A stretch of DNA of 13,637 nt from Flavobacteriaceae bacterium (GTDB lineage Bacteria > Bacteroidota > Bacteroidia > Flavobacteriales > Flavobacteriaceae), in the NCBI GenBank assembly GCA_947377425.1, contig CANCFZ010000042.1, forward strand, positions 1 through 13,637, read 5' to 3'. Shown piece after piece: positions 5,375 through 13,360 of the stretch (position 1 is its first letter; each line of letters begins with the position of its first letter). The notes under the pieces were generated by a model. The model had not been told where the DNA came from, searched no databases, and saw only the letters and a list, made by a program, of their open reading frames with translations. The position numbers and the translations under genes were made by a program.

Positions 5375-6802
5375 ATGAACAAAACTGCGCAATCGGTTTG
5401 GGAAAACTGTCTGTCTTTTATAAAAGACAATATTCAAGAGCAAGCTTATAAAACTTGGTTTGAACCAATTAAATCAGTTGAACTATCAGACAACGCACTT
5501 TACATTCAAGTTCCTAGTAAATTTTTCTATGAATGGCTAGAGGAACATTATGTGAAATTACTTAAAGTTGCCCTAACCAAAGAACTTGGAAAAAACGCAA
5601 AGTTACTCTATAAAATTAAAATGGAAAACACTTATGGCAATAAACAACCTTTTACGGAACAATTGCCATCTGCTCATCGTAGTCCTATAAAATCACAAGA
5701 AGTTGACGCGCCTTTTAAAAATCTAAATCCTGAACTTAAAAATCCATTTGTGATTCCTGGAATTAGAAATTTAAAAATTGAGTCGCAATTAAATCCAAAT
5801 TATAGTTTTGACAATTTCTTAGAAGGAGATTCTAATAGATTAGCACGTTCTGCTGGTATGGCAGTAGCTAATAAACCTGGAGGAACTTCATTCAATCCAT
5901 TATTGATTTTTGGTGGTGTCGGTCTAGGAAAAACCCATTTAGCTCACGCCATTGGAGTTGAAATTAAAGATAAATATCCAGAAAAAACAGTGTTGTATAT
6001 TTCTGCCGAAGTATTCACACAACAATATATTGATTCGGTTAAGAAAAATAACCGTAACGATTTCATCCATTTTTATCAATTGATAGATGTATTGATTATT
6101 GACGATGTTCAATTCCTTTCAGGAAAAACAGGAACACAAGATGTATTCTTTCACATTTTCAATTACTTACACCAAAATGGAAAACAAGTAATTCTTACTT
6201 CAGACAAAGCGCCTGTTGATATGCAAGATATCGAACAACGTTTGTTATCTCGTTTCAAATGGGGATTATCCGCCGAATTGCATCAACCGGATTATGAAAC
6301 AAGAGTTTCAATTTTGAACAACATTTTATATCGTGACGGTGTCGAAATGCCAAACGAAATTGTTGAATATGTAGCCCAAAACATCAAATCAAATGTTCGT
6401 GAACTTGAAGGAGCAATAATTTCTTTAATTGCCCAATCGTCTTTCAATAAAAAAGAAGTTACATTAGATTTGGCAAAAAGTATTGTAGAGAAATTTGTTA
6501 AAAATGTAAAACGTGAAATATCAATTGACTACATTCAAAAAGTAGTTTCGGATTATTTTCAGTTGGATTTAGACACGCTTCAATCCAAAACCAGAAAACG
6601 TCATGTGGTTCAAGCAAGACAATTGGCTATGTTTTTTGCTAAAAAGTTCACAAAAGCATCTTTAGCAAATATTGGTTCACAAATCGGAGACAGAGATCAC
6701 GCAACAGTTTTGCACGCTTGTAAAACAGTAGACAACTTGGTTTCTACTGACAAACAGTTCAAAAAATTTGTTGAAGATATTCACAAAAAATTATCATTAT
6801 AG
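5375..6802 (+). CDS. dnaA: Chromosomal replication initiator protein DnaA
   Basis: AAA+ protein of 475 residues that binds DnaA boxes at oriC and opens the duplex. Domain I (1-85) has the typical WENCLSFI and YKTWFEPI segments, followed by a linker (86-135). Domain III holds Walker A GGVGLGKT (180-187), Walker B IIDD (241-244), sensor I LTSDKAP (284-290), box VII with the arginine-finger region LLSRFKWGL (300-308) and sensor II VRELEGA (351-357). Domain IV carries the DNA-binding signature QIGDRDHATVLHA (436-448). The ATG at 5375 gives the family N-terminus. dnaN is not a neighbour, and I see no cluster of DnaA boxes, so there is no evidence here for the origin. Confidence 0.98.
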   Translation: MNKTAQSVWENCLSFIKDNIQEQAYKTWFEPIKSVELSDNALYIQVPSKFFYEWLEEHYVKLLKVALTKELGKNAKLLYKIKMENTYGNKQPFTEQLPSAHRSPIKSQEVDAPFKNLNPELKNPFVIPGIRNLKIESQLNPNYSFDNFLEGDSNRLARSAGMAVANKPGGTSFNPLLIFGGVGLGKTHLAHAIGVEIKDKYPEKTVLYISAEVFTQQYIDSVKKNNRNDFIHFYQLIDVLIIDDVQFLSGKTGTQDVFFHIFNYLHQNGKQVILTSDKAPVDMQDIEQRLLSRFKWGLSAELHQPDYETRVSILNNILYRDGVEMPNEIVEYVAQNIKSNVRELEGAIISLIAQSSFNKKEVTLDLAKSIVEKFVKNVKREISIDYIQKVVSDYFQLDLDTLQSKTRKRHVVQARQLAMFFAKKFTKASLANIGSQIGDRDHATVLHACKTVDNLVSTDKQFKKFVEDIHKKLSL

Positions 6803-6816
6803 TTATTGGTAATTCT

Positions 6817-6824
6817 TACTTTTG
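6817..6824 (+). promoter_or_regulatory. Candidate -7 promoter element for the phosphatase-methylase operon
   Basis: TACTTTTG followed by CA matches TAnnTTTG and resembles the ribD element. It lies 34 bases before the phosphatase ATG and 15 bases after the dnaA stop codon. No clear -33 TTG is present at the usual distance. It would allow transcription separate from dnaA. Confidence 0.5.
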
Positions 6825-6858
6825 CATCTTAAAGTAAAATAAGAAACCTAATTGTATT

Positions 6859-7326
6859 ATGCCTATTAAAATTTTGATGGTTTGTCTAGGTAATATCTGC
6901 CGATCACCCTTGGCAGAAGGTATCCTAGCATCCAAACTTCCTAAAGATAAATTTCTTGTAGATTCAGCTGGAACTGGCCATTGGCATGTTGGAAAACAAC
7001 CCGATGAACGTTCTATTGCAACTGCAAAAAAACATGGTCTTGATATTTCAAAACAAAAAGGCAAACATTTCAATCCAAAATTCTTTGACGAATTCGATTA
7101 TATTTATGTAATGGATAGCTCCAATTACGACGATGTTAACTCATTAGCAAAAACCGAAGATCAAAAAAAGAAAGTCAAATTAATTCTTGACGAACTTTTT
7201 CCAGGAGATAATGTAGATGTTCCAGATCCTTTTTATGGATTTCAAAACGGATTTGATATGGTTTTTGAAATGCTTGACGAAGCAACAGATTTATTAGCAA
7301 AAAAATTAATTGAGAAACATTCTTAA
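6859..7326 (+). CDS. Low-molecular-weight protein tyrosine phosphatase family protein
   Basis: Cytoplasmic protein of 155 residues. The phosphate-binding loop CLGNICRS (9-16) has the nucleophilic Cys9 and Arg15 of the C-x5-R-S motif and starts right after the first strand. The general acid is Asp123 in VPDPFYG. These are the full catalytic residues of the LMW-PTP family, so it should be active on phosphotyrosine or phosphoarginine; arsenate reductase relatives need additional cysteines. The stop codon overlaps the ATG of the downstream methylase by one base (TAATG), implying translational coupling. Confidence 0.94.
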   Translation: MPIKILMVCLGNICRSPLAEGILASKLPKDKFLVDSAGTGHWHVGKQPDERSIATAKKHGLDISKQKGKHFNPKFFDEFDYIYVMDSSNYDDVNSLAKTEDQKKKVKLILDELFPGDNVDVPDPFYGFQNGFDMVFEMLDEATDLLAKKLIEKHS

Positions 7327-8051
7327 TGAAACCAATAAACTTAACAGGAAAACTATATTTAATTCCGATAACTCTGGGCGAAAGTGATCCAAATGATATT
7401 TTGCCTCAAACTGTAAAAAGAGCCATCGAATTTATAGATTGCTATATAGTTGAAAATGAAAAAACAGCTCGTAAATTTATAAAAAGTATATATCCAGAAA
7501 AGGTGCAATCGTCATTAATTCTAAGCACTTTAAATAAACACACCGAAGTTGCAGAACATAACGAAATGATAAAACCTTGTTTGCAAGGAATAAACATTGG
7601 ATTAATGAGTGAAGCTGGTTGTCCTGGCGTTGCCGATCCTGGTGCAGTAATCGTTAAATTGGCACACGAAAAAGAAATACAAGTGGTTCCATTAGTTGGA
7701 CCTTCTTCCATTCTATTAGCAATGATGGGTTCTGGAATGAACGGTCAAAGTTTTGCTTTCAATGGTTATTTACCTATTGACAAATCAGATAAAAAAGCAG
7801 CTTTAAAGAATTATGAGAAGTTATCTCAAGACAAAAACCAATCACAAATTTTCATAGAAACGCCCTACAGAAACAATAAATTATTAGAAGATTTATTGCA
7901 AATATTACAGCCCAATACGCATTTGTGTATTGCAGCAGACATCACACTTCCAACAGAATATATAAAAACATATAGAGTTGCCGATTGGAAAAAAACTAAA
8001 ATTGACTTACACAATCGACCTACTATTTTTATAATTCATAAGTTGAATTAG
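7326..8051 (+). CDS. RsmI-like SAM-dependent methyltransferase (tetrapyrrole methylase fold)
   Basis: Protein of 241 residues. It begins GKLYLIPITLGE and carries EAGCPGVADPG (96-106) and VVPLVGPSSILLAM, corresponding to the SAM-binding motifs DAGxPxISDPG and PGPSAxxxAL of RsmI. RsmI 2'-O-methylates C1402 of 16S rRNA. This protein is shorter than typical RsmI (about 280) and diverges in the first motif. Bacteroidota often encode such a protein in addition to true RsmI, so I assign the fold and SAM use but not the rRNA target. Translation is coupled to the phosphatase gene. Confidence 0.85.
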   Translation: MKPINLTGKLYLIPITLGESDPNDILPQTVKRAIEFIDCYIVENEKTARKFIKSIYPEKVQSSLILSTLNKHTEVAEHNEMIKPCLQGINIGLMSEAGCPGVADPGAVIVKLAHEKEIQVVPLVGPSSILLAMMGSGMNGQSFAFNGYLPIDKSDKKAALKNYEKLSQDKNQSQIFIETPYRNNKLLEDLLQILQPNTHLCIAADITLPTEYIKTYRVADWKKTKIDLHNRPTIFIIHKLN

Positions 8052-8090
8052 AATATTATCTATTTCATTCTAAATAACTCTCAATTTTAT

Positions 8091-8098
8091 TATATTTG
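8091..8098 (+). promoter_or_regulatory. Candidate -7 promoter element for the SPFH/NAD-kinase-like pair
   Basis: TATATTTG is a full match to TAnnTTTG. It lies 27 bases before the SPFH start codon, in a 73-base gap after the methylase stop. The -33 region has no clear TTG. Its position supports an independent transcription unit for 8125-10064. Confidence 0.5.
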
Positions 8099-8124
8099 GT
8101 GTGCTAATTTAACACCTATATAGT

Positions 8125-9144
8125 ATGTTTGGAATAAAATTTATCAAATTCGATTCGATGACTTATGTCATTAAATTTAAAAATGGACAAGTAGCAAATG
8201 AAGGTCGTGGTTTGTCTTTTTTTTATTATGCACCAACTACTTCAATTTCAGCAGTTCCTATTGGAAGTAATAATTTACCCTTTATATTTAGTGAAACAAC
8301 TAAAGATTATCAAACTGTAACTATTCAAGGGCAAATAACATATAAAATCGGCAACCCTAAACAATTAGCCGATGTATTAGATTTTACTGTAAATGCAAAT
8401 GGAGTTTACAAAAAAGACGATACTGAAAAACTCAACCAAACTATTGTAAATGAAGCTCAAACTGCAACGTCTTCATTTATTCATCAACTAGGATTAAAAG
8501 AAGCTATTCGCTCTGCAAAAGTCATAGAATCAGAAATTACAGAGGGACTTTTTAAATCTCAAGCAATCACAATGCTTGGAATTGAAATACTAAGTATTAA
8601 CATTTTAGCAATAAAAGCATCACCAGAAATGGAACGTGCTTTAGAAACAGAAACTAGAGAAAAACTACAACAAGAAGCCGATCAAGCTATCTATGAAAGA
8701 AGAAATTTCGCAGTTGAACAAGAGCGGAAAATTAAAGAAAGTGAGCTAAATACAGAGATTGCAATTGAAGAAAAAAACAAACAAATTGCTGAAAAACAAG
8801 CGGAAACTGAAGTACAAAAAGCTGAAAATGACTTAAAATTAAGAGAAATGAAAGTTCAGGCAGACATTTCAATTGAAAACCAACGCAAAAAATTATTGGA
8901 ACAAAAAACTGCCAATCAAAGAAAAGAAGCAGAAACTCAAGGATTTGTTTTAGAAACAACTTTAAAACCTTACAAAGAAATGGATTGGAAAATACTTACG
9001 GCATTAAACAATAATAATGATCCAAGATTTAACATTTCACTAGCTTTTAGAGAATTAGCACAAAATGCAGGCAAAATTGGAAACTTAAACATTAGTCCTG
9101 AATTGCTAGACACTCTATTAAATGATAAGAAAGATAAAAAATGA
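8125..9144 (+). CDS. SPFH (Band 7/prohibitin-like) domain protein with C-terminal coiled coil
   Basis: Protein of 339 residues. The region about 10-175 looks like an SPFH domain: early beta strands, TVTIQGQITYKIGNPKQL (65-80), a helical stretch with AIRSAKVIESEITEGL, and the closing strand GIEILSINILAIKASPEMERALE (152-174). It runs into a long charged helix (about 170-270, rich in E, K, Q and A), expected to form a coiled coil. A small C-terminal part (270-339) contains NDPRFNISLAFRELA and ends in lysines. Unlike stomatin, prohibitin and flotillin it has no hydrophobic N-terminal anchor or signal peptide, so it may be soluble or peripheral. SPFH proteins assemble as ring- or cage-shaped scaffolds; the partner here is probably the product of the next gene, whose ATG overlaps this TGA (ATGA). 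I do not know a characterised homologue. Confidence 0.85.
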   Translation: MFGIKFIKFDSMTYVIKFKNGQVANEGRGLSFFYYAPTTSISAVPIGSNNLPFIFSETTKDYQTVTIQGQITYKIGNPKQLADVLDFTVNANGVYKKDDTEKLNQTIVNEAQTATSSFIHQLGLKEAIRSAKVIESEITEGLFKSQAITMLGIEILSINILAIKASPEMERALETETREKLQQEADQAIYERRNFAVEQERKIKESELNTEIAIEEKNKQIAEKQAETEVQKAENDLKLREMKVQADISIENQRKKLLEQKTANQRKEAETQGFVLETTLKPYKEMDWKILTALNNNNDPRFNISLAFRELAQNAGKIGNLNISPELLDTLLNDKKDKK

Positions 9145-10064
9145 GCATTGAATATGCAATCATAATAAAGAACAAAACTAGACTTGAATCTTTGATAGAA
9201 AGATTTAATACTAAAGCTCAAGCAAAATTTTATATTGAGCGTTCAGGAGGCGATTTCTTTGATTATGAAAAAGAACATGAAATATTTCATCAATCATTAT
9301 CAAATGTTCAGCAAAATTTAGTTGGAATTGTTAAGAATAAAATTGTTGAACGTAATTTTTTACATTCATTTATATTTAACGAAAGCCAAATTATTATTAC
9401 TGTTGGTCAAGATGGATTAGTCGCCAATACCGCAAAATATGCGAAACAACTGCCAATAATAGCTGTAAATCCTGATCAAGAAAGATATGATGGCATTTTA
9501 TTACCCTTTAATCCTGAAAATTTTAATAGTGCTGTTCAAAATGTAATTAACAACAATTACAAATCAAAATTGGCATCTTTTGCAGAAGCGAAACTCAATG
9601 ATGGACAACGATTATTAGCTTTCAATGATTTATTTATTGGAGCTTCATCACATGTTTCTGCAAGATATAAAATCACTTATAACAATAAAACAGAAGAACA
9701 TTCTTCATCAGGAATAATAATATCTACGCCAGAAGGCGCAACAGGCTGGCTGAGTTCAATTTTTAATATGAGTTTTGGGATTCAAAATTTTATAGAGAAA
9801 AATAATGAACCTTTAAAACATGCTAAACCAAAAAACAACCAACTAATTTTTGCAGTTAGAGAACCTTTTGCAAGTAAAAAAACTAAAATTGAAACAACTA
9901 TTGGATTAATTAATGACCAATCTAAATTAATAATTGAATCATTCATGCCAAGTAATGGAATTATTTTTTCAGACGGAATTGAATCGGATTTTTTAAAATT
10001 CAACTCTGGTTCAATTGCAACCATAGGAATTGCTGAGGAAAAAGCAAAATTAGTCTTAGAATAA
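9141..10064 (+). CDS. NAD-kinase-fold protein with altered active-site motifs
   Basis: Protein of 307 residues. Three segments match the NAD/diacylglycerol kinase superfamily in order. VGQDGL (88-93) stands where NAD kinases have GGDGT, FND (161-163) where they have NE, and SSGIIISTPEGATGW (189-203) where they have DADGxxxSTPTGSTAY. Asp91 is retained, but the first motif's second glycine and threonine, the glutamate of NE and the aspartate before the STP motif are changed. The first ~80 residues are not recognisable. It may be a NAD kinase with altered specificity, a nucleotide or lipid sensor, or inactive. It is translationally coupled to the SPFH gene through a 4-base overlap, so the products probably act together. 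It ends 13 bases before a convergent gene. It is unlikely to be the housekeeping NAD kinase. Confidence 0.78.
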   Translation: MSIEYAIIIKNKTRLESLIERFNTKAQAKFYIERSGGDFFDYEKEHEIFHQSLSNVQQNLVGIVKNKIVERNFLHSFIFNESQIIITVGQDGLVANTAKYAKQLPIIAVNPDQERYDGILLPFNPENFNSAVQNVINNNYKSKLASFAEAKLNDGQRLLAFNDLFIGASSHVSARYKITYNNKTEEHSSSGIIISTPEGATGWLSSIFNMSFGIQNFIEKNNEPLKHAKPKNNQLIFAVREPFASKKTKIETTIGLINDQSKLIIESFMPSNGIIFSDGIESDFLKFNSGSIATIGIAEEKAKLVLE

Positions 10065-10077
10065 TTTTATCGAAATC

Positions 10078-10713
10078 TTACTTAACTTTAGCAGTACTAT
10101 CAGCCTTGATATTATTGGTTTCATAACCAGCAAACTGTTTTAGATAACTTTTTACCGTAGTTCCGTAGCCATCTTTACATTTTTTTCTACCGTTAGATTC
10201 TAAGTATTTTCTAACAGAACCAGCACCACCTAAATGAGCAGCGGCAAGTATTCCAGATTCGGTTATTCTAACACCGTCAATTGTTTTTCCACGGTACTCT
10301 TCAATCACATCTTGTAATTTAGATTTATTAATCCTCAATAATGCGATGAAAGCTTTTTCTTGTAATTGAGGACTATTCAAAAATTCAGCATTGTTATTAA
10401 TTCCAATGAAACGCAAAGCCGAAGTTCCGAATTGGTATTTACCCATATACCCTAATGAATTTACCAATTGGTATTTTCCTTGCGATTCTTTAAATGCAAT
10501 TGCTTCTTTGAATCCGATAAAATGTTTTCCGAGATAAGGTAATGATTGATTGACGTAATCTGAAGGTTTTTCTGAAGGAAATTGATACAACAATTCCTCG
10601 TTTTCGCTTACATGAAACCATTGTTGATTTAAAGTGTTTATGGGTTTAAAAGCTGAGCTAATAAATCCAACAACTAAAACGATTCCTATGTAAAACGACC
10701 ATCTATTTATCAT
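10078..10713 (-). CDS. Membrane-anchored lysozyme-like peptidoglycan hydrolase (putative lytic transglycosylase)
   Basis: Protein of 211 residues. A single N-terminal hydrophobic segment (about 5-22, WSFYIGIVLVVGFISSAF) would export or anchor it. The core has AIAFKESQGKYQ (71-82), with Glu76 in the place of the catalytic glutamate of transglycosylases, then NSLGYMGKYQFGTSALRFIGI and LAAAHLGGAGSVRKYL, typical of lysozyme-like folds. The probable role is cleavage of peptidoglycan glycan strands in the periplasm, in keeping with mltG nearby. I chose the ATG at 10713 because the longer frame opens at a TTG (10761) that lies inside the probable promoter. No LysM domain is present. It converges with the NAD-kinase-like gene. 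Confidence 0.78.
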   Translation of the reverse strand: MINRWSFYIGIVLVVGFISSAFKPINTLNQQWFHVSENEELLYQFPSEKPSDYVNQSLPYLGKHFIGFKEAIAFKESQGKYQLVNSLGYMGKYQFGTSALRFIGINNNAEFLNSPQLQEKAFIALLRINKSKLQDVIEEYRGKTIDGVRITESGILAAAHLGGAGSVRKYLESNGRKKCKDGYGTTVKSYLKQFAGYETNNIKADSTAKVK

Positions 10714-10758
10714 AAATTGTAATTTCCAAGTGCTGTCACCATCTTGATATTGACGGTA

Positions 10759-10766
10759 CAAATATA
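10759..10766 (-). promoter_or_regulatory. Candidate -7 promoter element for the lysozyme-like gene
   Basis: The minus strand reads TATATTTG, a full match to TAnnTTTG, 45 bases before the ATG at 10713. Transcription would start near 10752, giving a leader of about 40 bases. The location argues against the upstream TTG at 10761 as the start codon. No -33 TTG was found at the usual spacing. Confidence 0.5.
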
Positions 10767-10810
10767 CAACTTATTTTTAAATAAAATTGAAAATCAGATA
10801 CTTATGATTT

Positions 10811-11728
10811 TTAGAAGTAAAAATAGTGGAATTTAACAGCTCCTAAACTATTGATTTCAAAGGTTGGAGCAGGGATTTTAATCGAATTAAAAATCGAAAA
10901 AAAAGTCTTTAAAAAGTGTGATTTTGTTTGAATTTTAGTCAAATCGGCATCCAAACTAAGGTAAAATTGTCGTTTTTTTTTGGTTTCAGGATACAAAAAA
11001 ACGTCGTTTGATTCACTTCTTCCAGTAATCATTCCGTCGGCTCCATATCCGACTGCAACATTCAACCATTTTGGAATTTTGGATTGCTTAAAAAAGGAAT
11101 GCACATTCGCAGAAAACCAATAGGTTTGTCCATTATAATCTTTAAGAATTTGTTGGCTTAAAGAATTGCCCAAAACATTTGGTCGAACAGAAGCATATTG
11201 CGTTGTATGAAATGAAAATTTGGGAACAATTCGTTGTTCTTTCCAAAGTAATTCTTGCGAAACATATAAAGAAGTTCCAGTTGCATTGGCAGCCATATCG
11301 CCCCAAGAAAATCCCCATTCGGATGAATATCCATCAAAAACCTCAACGGTAGTCATAAATGCTAACCCGATTGTAGCACCATAAATCAATTGACTTTTTT
11401 GATTGCAACCACTCCACTTTAGGGCATTAGATCCAAAAACTCCCAAATGATACGATGAAAATAAATGTCCAGCTTTATCCATTTGAAGCCATTCATCATT
11501 GTCATTAACCGAATGTAAATTGGAATGTGGATAATCAACATACCAAAGTTGATTTAGTCCAAGTAACGCTCCAGAAGCCAATGATATTTCGGAAATTACA
11601 ACTCCATTCCGACGCGGTTTATTTAAAGTATCTGAAGGCTTTAGAAAAGAATTAACAGCATCTTGTGAAAATCCCAATGAGGATTTTAGAAGAAATAGAA
11701 AAATTAATATTAATGGTACTTTTTTCAA
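10811..11728 (-). CDS. DUF2279 family exported protein
   Basis: Protein of 305 residues. It begins with a signal peptide (MKKVPLILIFLFLLKSSLGF, then SQ), so it is exported. The body contains DKAGHLFSSY (84-93), a hydrophobic stretch GATIGLAFMTTVEVFDG (117-133) and SSEWGFSWGDMAANATG. I recognise this as the DUF2279/YfiM-like pattern common in Bacteroidota. Its biochemical role is unknown; the wall-related neighbours suggest an envelope function. The start seems to be TTG at 11728: the signal peptide begins there, no other start codon lies near, and the mltG stop (11732-11734) is in frame one codon upstream (TAA-CAA-TTG). This is the same arrangement as at HAD-yigZ. Confidence 0.82.
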   Translation of the reverse strand: MKKVPLILIFLFLLKSSLGFSQDAVNSFLKPSDTLNKPRRNGVVISEISLASGALLGLNQLWYVDYPHSNLHSVNDNDEWLQMDKAGHLFSSYHLGVFGSNALKWSGCNQKSQLIYGATIGLAFMTTVEVFDGYSSEWGFSWGDMAANATGTSLYVSQELLWKEQRIVPKFSFHTTQYASVRPNVLGNSLSQQILKDYNGQTYWFSANVHSFFKQSKIPKWLNVAVGYGADGMITGRSESNDVFLYPETKKKRQFYLSLDADLTKIQTKSHFLKTFFSIFNSIKIPAPTFEINSLGAVKFHYFYF

Positions 11729-11731
11729 TTG

Positions 11732-12766
11732 TTATCTTTTCGTACCAGTTCCATTCAACCAATCAGCATATTTTTTAGCATTGACTTGATGTTGCGCATA
11801 GGTTGACGCAAATTCGTGATAACCAAATCGTTCTACACTTGCACAAAAATAAATATAATCGTGCTTTTCTGGATTTAAAACAGCATCAATCGCACTAATA
11901 TCGGGTTGAGCAATTGGTCCAGGTGGTAATCCAATATTTACATAAGTGTTATAAGGAGAATTAATAGTCAAATCTCCATATAAAACTCGTTTGATTACTT
12001 GATTGAAATCGTTGTCTCTCAATTTCAAAGCATAAATAACTGTTGGATCACCTTGAAGTGGCATTCCTTGTTCTAATCGATTCAAGTAGACACCAGCAAC
12101 TCTCGGTCGTTCGTCGGATTTCACCGTTTCTTTATGAACAATTGATGCTAAAGTAATTACTTCTTCTGGCGATAACCCTAATTGTTCTGCTTTTGCCAAT
12201 CTATCTTTATTCCAGAATTTTTTGTATTCTTCCACCATTTTATCACGAAATTTCTCAGCTGATGTGTTCCAATAAAACTCATACGAATTTGGAATAAAAA
12301 GTGCCAAAACATTTTCTTTGGTAAATCCGTTTTTCTTCAAAAAGGTACTATCTCTGAAAGCTGTAATTAACTGTAATGAATCTGGTTCAATTTCAGAACC
12401 AATGCGTTGTGCTACATTTTCTAATCTTTCCTGATTATTAAAAGCTATTTTTACTGGAACATTTCGACGTAATGAAGCTATTAAAGCAAAATTTCCCATT
12501 CCTTTTTTGAAAAGAAATCGTCCTGATTTTACGTTTTTATCATACGAGCGTAAACTCGCCATTAAATTAAATCCACTAGCATTTTCAATAAATGGACTGA
12601 CTATTTTTTGAACATCTTCAAATTTAGAATTGGTTGGAATTTCAACATACAATTCATTTTTAGAAAATTTAGTGTTGTCAGTGAAAAATTTTGCATAAAC
12701 AACGATTGCTACAACCAAAAATAATCCAGCTGCTGCTATAAGTATGATTTTTAATTTCTTATTCAA
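11732..12766 (-). CDS. mltG: Endolytic murein transglycosylase MltG (YceG-like)
   Basis: Inner-membrane protein of 344 residues that cuts nascent glycan strands and so limits their length. An N-terminal anchor (about 5-24) is followed by a LysM-like region and the YceG catalytic domain. That domain has ALFIPNSYEFYW (145-156) and SIVHKETVKSDERPRVAGVY with catalytic Glu213, then NRLEQGMPLQGDPTVIYAL and SPYNTYVNIGLPPGPI. The start appears to be TTG at 12766, since the anchor follows directly and no ATG lies near. The stop of the upstream GNAT gene (12779-12781) is in the same frame four codons upstream. The gene lies in a minus-strand run of dapF, GNAT, mltG and DUF2279. Confidence 0.95.
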   Translation of the reverse strand: MNKKLKIILIAAAGLFLVVAIVVYAKFFTDNTKFSKNELYVEIPTNSKFEDVQKIVSPFIENASGFNLMASLRSYDKNVKSGRFLFKKGMGNFALIASLRRNVPVKIAFNNQERLENVAQRIGSEIEPDSLQLITAFRDSTFLKKNGFTKENVLALFIPNSYEFYWNTSAEKFRDKMVEEYKKFWNKDRLAKAEQLGLSPEEVITLASIVHKETVKSDERPRVAGVYLNRLEQGMPLQGDPTVIYALKLRDNDFNQVIKRVLYGDLTINSPYNTYVNIGLPPGPIAQPDISAIDAVLNPEKHDYIYFCASVERFGYHEFASTYAQHQVNAKKYADWLNGTGTKR

Positions 12767-12778
12767 AATAAAAATAAT

Positions 12779-13312
12779 TTAATGATTTGGGTTTAGTAAC
12801 TGAAAAATAGCCTCGTCTTGATAGGAATTATTGATGTGAATCCAATCTTTTTTGACACCTATTTTCTGAAATCCAAAAGTAGCAAAAAGGTTTAAACTAG
12901 AAACATTATCAACTCCAATATTTGCAAAAAGTTGGTGCAATTGCAATTGAGTAAATGAAAAATCAATCAATAAGGCTAGTGCTTCTTTACCAAAACCTTG
13001 AGTTCTATCAATTTCATTTTGAATTACAATTCCGATTCCAGCACGATTATTTCTCGGGTCGAAGTCGAATAAATCTATCAAACCAATGGCTTTTTGGGAG
13101 TCGTTTTTACAAATTGCCAATCGCAATTGTTTCGCTTCATAAATATCTTGATGGGCATTTTCTAGATACTGCCGAATTAGAAATTTGCTGTAAGGAGTTT
13201 GTGTATTACTCACTTCCCAAATGTCTTCATCGTTTTCTATTGCATAGACAAACTCTAAATCTTCTGGTTCGAGAGCGCGTAAATTGATATTATTTCCTTT
13301 TAATGTTATCAT
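12779..13312 (-). CDS. GNAT family N-acetyltransferase, RimJ/RimL-SpeG like
   Basis: Protein of 177 residues. It opens LKGNNINLRALEPEDLEFVY, the standard start of the RimL/SpeG-like branch, and has the acetyl-CoA loop NEIDRTQGFGKEAL (99-112) and the closing NVSSLNLFATFGFQKIGVKKDW. The probable substrate is a ribosomal protein N-terminus or a polyamine/small amine; the sequence cannot decide. It starts at ATG 13312, 40 bases after the dapF stop, and array R4 lies in that gap. Confidence 0.9.
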   Translation of the reverse strand: MITLKGNNINLRALEPEDLEFVYAIENDEDIWEVSNTQTPYSKFLIRQYLENAHQDIYEAKQLRLAICKNDSQKAIGLIDLFDFDPRNNRAGIGIVIQNEIDRTQGFGKEALALLIDFSFTQLQLHQLFANIGVDNVSSLNLFATFGFQKIGVKKDWIHINNSYQDEAIFQLLNPNH

Positions 13313-13321
13313 TTTAATAAG

Positions 13322-13360
13322 TACGAATTACGAAGTACAAAATACGAAGTTTTTAAAAAG
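13322..13360 (+). repeat. TACGARR heptamer array R4
   Basis: Four heptamers (TACGAAT, TACGAAG, TACAAAA, TACGAAG) are followed by TTTTTAAAAAG, the same block-plus-spacer design as array R2. The array occupies most of the dapF-GNAT gap. Its TTTTTAAAAAG tail supplies the dapF stop codon on the minus strand (13353-13355). Confidence 0.82.

Noticed and set aside
10065..10077. A bidirectional terminator between the NAD-kinase-like and lysozyme-like genes
   Set aside because: The 13-base gap has no inverted repeat.
10714..10761. A longer lysozyme-like protein starting at TTG 10761
   Set aside because: That codon lies within the TATATTTG promoter element, and the ATG at 10713 directly precedes the membrane segment.
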